The notes beneath the pieces are model-generated. The model searched no databases and was not told the DNA's origin. It saw only the letters and a list, made by a program, of their open reading frames with translations. Of a DNA stretch of 19,088 nucleotides, positions 16,031 to 19,088 are shown in pieces. Position numbers and translations under genes: made by a program. The stretch comes from Sulfurovum sp. (GTDB lineage Bacteria; Campylobacterota; Campylobacteria; Campylobacterales; Sulfurovaceae), in contig JADGDL010000015.1 of the NCBI GenBank assembly GCA_016744875.1, positions 1 through 19,088 on the forward strand. The letters run 5' to 3'. The number at the start of each line of letters is the position of its first letter. Position 1 is the stretch's first letter.

Positions 16031-17745
16031 AACATATTTCAGACCAGGAACACACCATAAACAAACGTCTTCATAGGCTCTATTCCCCAGAAATAGCCGA
16101 AAAAGCGGTGAATGACCTTATTGATCTGATCTTTAAGTATAAACAGCGTATTGATTCACAAGTCTATCATCTTAGTGAAAAAGATGTGATATTGATCTCT
16201 TATGGAGATCAGGTCCATCGTGATCATGAACCTTCTTTAGAAACACTAGGTGAATTTATGGACCAGCATCTTCAGGGTGTGATCAACTCTATACATATAC
16301 TGCCTTTTTACCCCTCGTCATCTGACAGTGGATTTTCAGTGGTGAATTACAGCGCTGTTGATCCCCGTATGGGTTCCTGGCGTGAGATTGACAGTATCAG
16401 TTCTAAATACAGACTTATGGTAGATGGGGTCATTAACCATGCCTCACAATTTTCAGATTGGTTCAAGGCTTATCTCGATGGAGATAAGTATTTTAAAGAC
16501 TTTTTTATTGAGCTTGACCCTTGTACTGATCTCAGTAAAGTTGTTCGCCCTCGGGCAACACCTTTACTGAGTGAATTTATAGATAATGATGGGAAGATCC
16601 ATAATATTTGGACAACCTTTAGTAAGGATCAGGTAGATCTTAATTATAAGGATCACAGAGTATTGCGTAATGTATTGGATGCTCTTTTTTATTATATTGA
16701 GAAAGGGGCAACACTTATTCGTCTTGACGCTATTGCCTTTATCTGGAAGGAAATAGGCACAGAGTGTGTACATCTGCCTCAGACGCATGAACTTATCCAA
16801 CTGATGAGGGAAGTGCTGCATGAGGTTGCTCCTGAGGTGATAATCATTACAGAAACGAATGTGCCCCATCATGAAAATGTCTCCTATTTTGGTAGTGGTG
16901 ATGATGAGGCCCAAATGGTTTATAATTTTGCCTTGCCTCCACTACTGATACACTCTATCTTGCATGGAGATACAAAAACATTGACCAGGTGGGCACAATC
17001 CCTTGCCTTACCAAGTAATAAAGTATGTTTTTTTAATTTTACTGCCAGTCATGATGGCGTGGGATTGAGACCTGTTAAGGAAATTTTGAGTGATGATGAG
17101 ATTGATTATCTCGTTTCACATGTTCAAGATCATGGCGGGCTTGTCTCTTTTCGTGCGGAAGAAGACGGGTCACAAAGTCCTTATGAATTGAATTGTAGTT
17201 ACATTGACACCTTGAGTCATCCTGATGAGGAAGATGTATTACGCATTAAGCGAATGCTTCTTTCTCAAGGTACTGCTTTGGCTATGCCAGGGGTTCCCGG
17301 TATTTATTTTCACTCATTGGTTGGATCAAGAAATTACCATGATGGTGTGAAGCATACAGGTATCAACCGTGCTATCAACCGGGAAACATATAATATTGAT
17401 TGGCTGGAAAAAGAGTTGTCACAGCAGGGAAGTTTGTCTAAAACAATGTTTGATAGCTATAAACGTCTTATATCTATCCGTACAAATGAAAAAGCATTTA
17501 ACCCTTTTGGAAACTTTGTCTTTTTTGATCTCGATCCGAGACTTTTTGCAATAGCACAGTGTTGTAGCGAAAATATAGAACGTGTTTTGGCAGTACATAA
17601 CTTTTCTAATGAAGCGGTAACTTTTACCATACCTGACGAGATCACTTTACCTTTGAATGATCTACTTACCTCTTATGAAGTGGATGCATCAAAAACTGTG
17701 CTGCTTGAGCCTTATCAAATGATGTGGCTTAAAGGAACTATCTAA
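16027..17745 (+). CDS. GH13 subfamily 18 sugar phosphorylase, probable glucosylglycerate phosphorylase
   Basis: Retaining alpha-glucoside phosphorylase of the sucrose phosphorylase family; in context it should split glucosylglycerate with phosphate into glucose-1-phosphate and D-glycerate. 572 residues, longer than sucrose phosphorylases (about 500) and near the roughly 560 residues of characterised glucosylglycerate phosphorylases such as E. coli YcjM. Seen: HILPFYPSSSDSGFSVVNY near the N-terminus; catalytic nucleophile Asp234 in LIRLDAIAFIWKE; acid/base Glu276 in ITETNVPH; transition-state stabiliser Asp343 in FTASHDGVGLRP; and PGVPGIYFHSLVGSRN. Its ATG overlaps the synthase stop as ATGA, so both are translated together. 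Sucrose, sucrose-6-phosphate or glucosylglycerol remain possible substrates, but the glycerate kinase three genes away favours glucosylglycerate. Confidence 0.87.
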   Translation: MKHISDQEHTINKRLHRLYSPEIAEKAVNDLIDLIFKYKQRIDSQVYHLSEKDVILISYGDQVHRDHEPSLETLGEFMDQHLQGVINSIHILPFYPSSSDSGFSVVNYSAVDPRMGSWREIDSISSKYRLMVDGVINHASQFSDWFKAYLDGDKYFKDFFIELDPCTDLSKVVRPRATPLLSEFIDNDGKIHNIWTTFSKDQVDLNYKDHRVLRNVLDALFYYIEKGATLIRLDAIAFIWKEIGTECVHLPQTHELIQLMREVLHEVAPEVIIITETNVPHHENVSYFGSGDDEAQMVYNFALPPLLIHSILHGDTKTLTRWAQSLALPSNKVCFFNFTASHDGVGLRPVKEILSDDEIDYLVSHVQDHGGLVSFRAEEDGSQSPYELNCSYIDTLSHPDEEDVLRIKRMLLSQGTALAMPGVPGIYFHSLVGSRNYHDGVKHTGINRAINRETYNIDWLEKELSQQGSLSKTMFDSYKRLISIRTNEKAFNPFGNFVFFDLDPRLFAIAQCCSENIERVLAVHNFSNEAVTFTIPDEITLPLNDLLTSYEVDASKTVLLEPYQMMWLKGTI

Positions 17746-17794
17746 AGTTGTAAAAGACTTTTATTACTTAACAATTAAAATTACAGGAGATACG

Positions 17795-18616
17795 ATGATT
17801 ACAAAATGTTTATTCCCAGCGGCAGGTTACGGAACACGATTCTTACCTGCAACCAAGTCAATGCCTAAAGAGATGCTACCTATTCTTACAAAACCACTCA
17901 TCCAATACGGGGTAGAAGAAGCGATGGAGGCAGGATGTGACATTATGTCAGTGATCACAGGTCGTGGAAAACGTGCTATTACAGATCACTTTGATACTTC
18001 CTATGAGCTTGAACATCAGATTGAAGGTTCATCAAAAGAAGAGATGTTGAGTGATATACGTAATATTATTGATAAATGTACTTTTACCTATACACGTCAA
18101 AATGAAATGAAAGGTTTAGGTGATGCTATTTATAAGGGCAAGTCTCTTGTTGGAGAGCAAGATCCTTTTGCAGTCATTCTTGCAGACGACCTTTGTGTGA
18201 ATCCTGAGGGAGATGGCGTTTTAACCCAAATGGTAAAACTTTATGAAAAATACAAGTGCTGTATTATCGCGATCATGGAGGTACCTATGGATGAGGTGCA
18301 TAAGTATGGAGTGATAGAAGGAAGTGTAATAGAAGATGGTGTCTATATGGTATCAAATATGGTTGAAAAACCTGACAATGACAAAGCACCTTCAAATCTT
18401 GCCGTAATAGGTCGTTATATACTTACCCCAGATATTTTCAAGGTCATAGAACAAACGGAACCAGGTAAAAATGGAGAATTGCAGATTACTGATGCTTTGT
18501 GTGAACAAGCGAAAAATGGGATGGTGCTAGCATATAAATTTAAAGGTAAACGTTTTGACTGTGGTAGCGTTGATGGTTTTGTTGAAGCAACAAACTATTT
18601 TTATGAACAGTTTTAA
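17795..18616 (+). CDS. galU: UTP-glucose-1-phosphate uridylyltransferase
   Basis: Makes UDP-glucose from UTP and glucose-1-phosphate. 273 residues, standard bacterial GalU length and sequence: nucleotide-binding FPAAGYGTRFLPATKSMPKE (7-26, catalytic Lys25 in PKEMLP), ILADDL with Asp131/Asp132, MVEKP, GRYILTPDIF, GELQITDAL and the closing FDCGSVDGFVEATNYF. AGGAGA (17785-17790) precedes the ATG by 4 bases. It follows the phosphorylase after 49 bases containing a possible weak -10 (TAAAAT, 17777-17782), so it may be both co-transcribed and separately expressed, as expected because UDP-glucose also serves envelope polysaccharides. Here it turns the glucose-1-phosphate from the phosphorylase back into the synthase's donor, closing the cycle. 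Confidence 0.97.
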   Translation: MITKCLFPAAGYGTRFLPATKSMPKEMLPILTKPLIQYGVEEAMEAGCDIMSVITGRGKRAITDHFDTSYELEHQIEGSSKEEMLSDIRNIIDKCTFTYTRQNEMKGLGDAIYKGKSLVGEQDPFAVILADDLCVNPEGDGVLTQMVKLYEKYKCCIIAIMEVPMDEVHKYGVIEGSVIEDGVYMVSNMVEKPDNDKAPSNLAVIGRYILTPDIFKVIEQTEPGKNGELQITDALCEQAKNGMVLAYKFKGKRFDCGSVDGFVEATNYFYEQF

Positions 18617-18657
18617 TTACTACTGGGTGTTATTTATCTGAAACGAAAAGAGATAAA

Positions 18658-19088
18658 ATGAAGAAACGTACCAAAATATTAGCAACAATCGGACCAGCTT
18701 CTGACTCACTCGAACTGATTGAATCTTTGATACGTGCAGGTGTCAACGTATTTCGTTTGAATTTTAGTCATGGGACACATGCTTATCATTCAGAAGTACT
18801 TGGTCGTATTAGAGAAGCGATTGAAAGTACGGGGCTGATTACGGGGGTTCTGCAGGATATCAGCGGACCCAAAATCCGTATTGGAATACTTGAAGAGGAT
18901 TTTGAGCTTAAGTCCGGAGATATTGTTGAATTTGTTAAAGAGGAGATTGTCGGCTCGAAAATTTCTGAGGGATATTATCGTCTGACAATCAATCAAAAGA
19001 GTATCCTTAAGCAGCTTCATGTGGGTGAATATATCTATATGTATGATGGGATTATTCGTTCAAGAGTTGTTGAAATTTCAACAGATAA
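18658..19088 (+). CDS. pyk: Pyruvate kinase (3' end outside window)
   Basis: Converts phosphoenolpyruvate and ADP to pyruvate and ATP. Only the first 143 codons are in the window; the frame is open to the edge. Seen: N-terminal TKILATIGPAS (5-15), FRLNFSHG with Arg33, Asn35 and Ser37 (the phosphate/K+-binding set), LQDISGPKIRIG, and the start of the B (lid) domain from GDIVEFV onward. The start ATG is preceded by a modest AAAGAGA ribosome site; it lies 41 bases after galU on the same strand with no terminator between, so it is probably the last or a late gene of the same run. It would use the PEP derived from the glycerate kinase product via enolase (encoded elsewhere). Confidence 0.95.
   Translation, partial: MKKRTKILATIGPASDSLELIESLIRAGVNVFRLNFSHGTHAYHSEVLGRIREAIESTGLITGVLQDISGPKIRIGILEEDFELKSGDIVEFVKEEIVGSKISEGYYRLTINQKSILKQLHVGEYIYMYDGIIRSRVVEISTD

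Noticed and set aside
1..19088. CRISPR arrays, tRNA/rRNA genes, transposons, phage or attachment sites
   Set aside because: No regularly spaced repeats, cloverleaf-like sequences, transposase/integrase motifs or flanking duplications were seen on reading.

Overview
The window looks like chromosomal DNA from a free-living Campylobacterota bacterium, probably a Sulfurovum/Sulfurimonas-type relative. This is inferred from AT-rich DNA, dense coding with short gaps, weak -35 elements, an AcnB-type aconitase, a Cache/HD-GYP signalling protein and the FMN glutamate-synthase-like protein. There are no tRNA or rRNA genes, insertion sequences or CRISPR arrays. No gene-free stretch exceeds 300 bases; the longest (10737-10993, 4554-4798, 7618-7814) hold promoters, palindromes and stem-loops that are listed separately.

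Left part (1-5260): the 3' portion of ftsK (DNA translocase; its start lies outside the window), then acnB with its own leader and a 13-bp stem-loop behind it, then an unrecognised four-helix membrane protein.

Middle part (5260-12600): a minus-strand Cache/HD-GYP signalling protein is divergent from a large AsmA-family membrane-anchored protein; their shared promoter region holds two perfect inverted repeats. A minus-strand YbgC-type thioesterase follows, divergent from a membrane-anchored, FMN/3Fe-4S glutamate-synthase-like protein; that gap holds a 19-bp palindrome.

Right part (12741-19088), the most interesting: a tightly packed plus-strand gene run that together describes a complete glucosylglycerate (GG) cycle. 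The genes are a HAD phosphatase of the mannosyl/glucosyl-3-phosphoglycerate phosphatase family, a MOFRL-type glycerate kinase, a glucosyl-3-phosphoglycerate synthase-like glycosyltransferase, a GH13 subfamily 18 sugar phosphorylase, GalU and (cut by the window end) pyruvate kinase. The first four genes overlap by 11, 8 and 4 bases; GalU and pyruvate kinase follow after 49 and 41 bases. Proposed flow: glucose-1-P + UTP gives UDP-glucose (GalU); UDP-glucose + 3-phosphoglycerate gives glucosyl-3-phosphoglycerate (synthase), which is dephosphorylated to GG (phosphatase). GG + Pi gives glucose-1-P + glycerate (phosphorylase), and glycerate + ATP gives 2-phosphoglycerate (kinase), which enters lower glycolysis toward pyruvate kinase. 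Making and breaking the same solute from one transcript implies a rapidly adjustable osmolyte or carbon store. The individual families are known; the substrate assignments are inferred from motifs and context.
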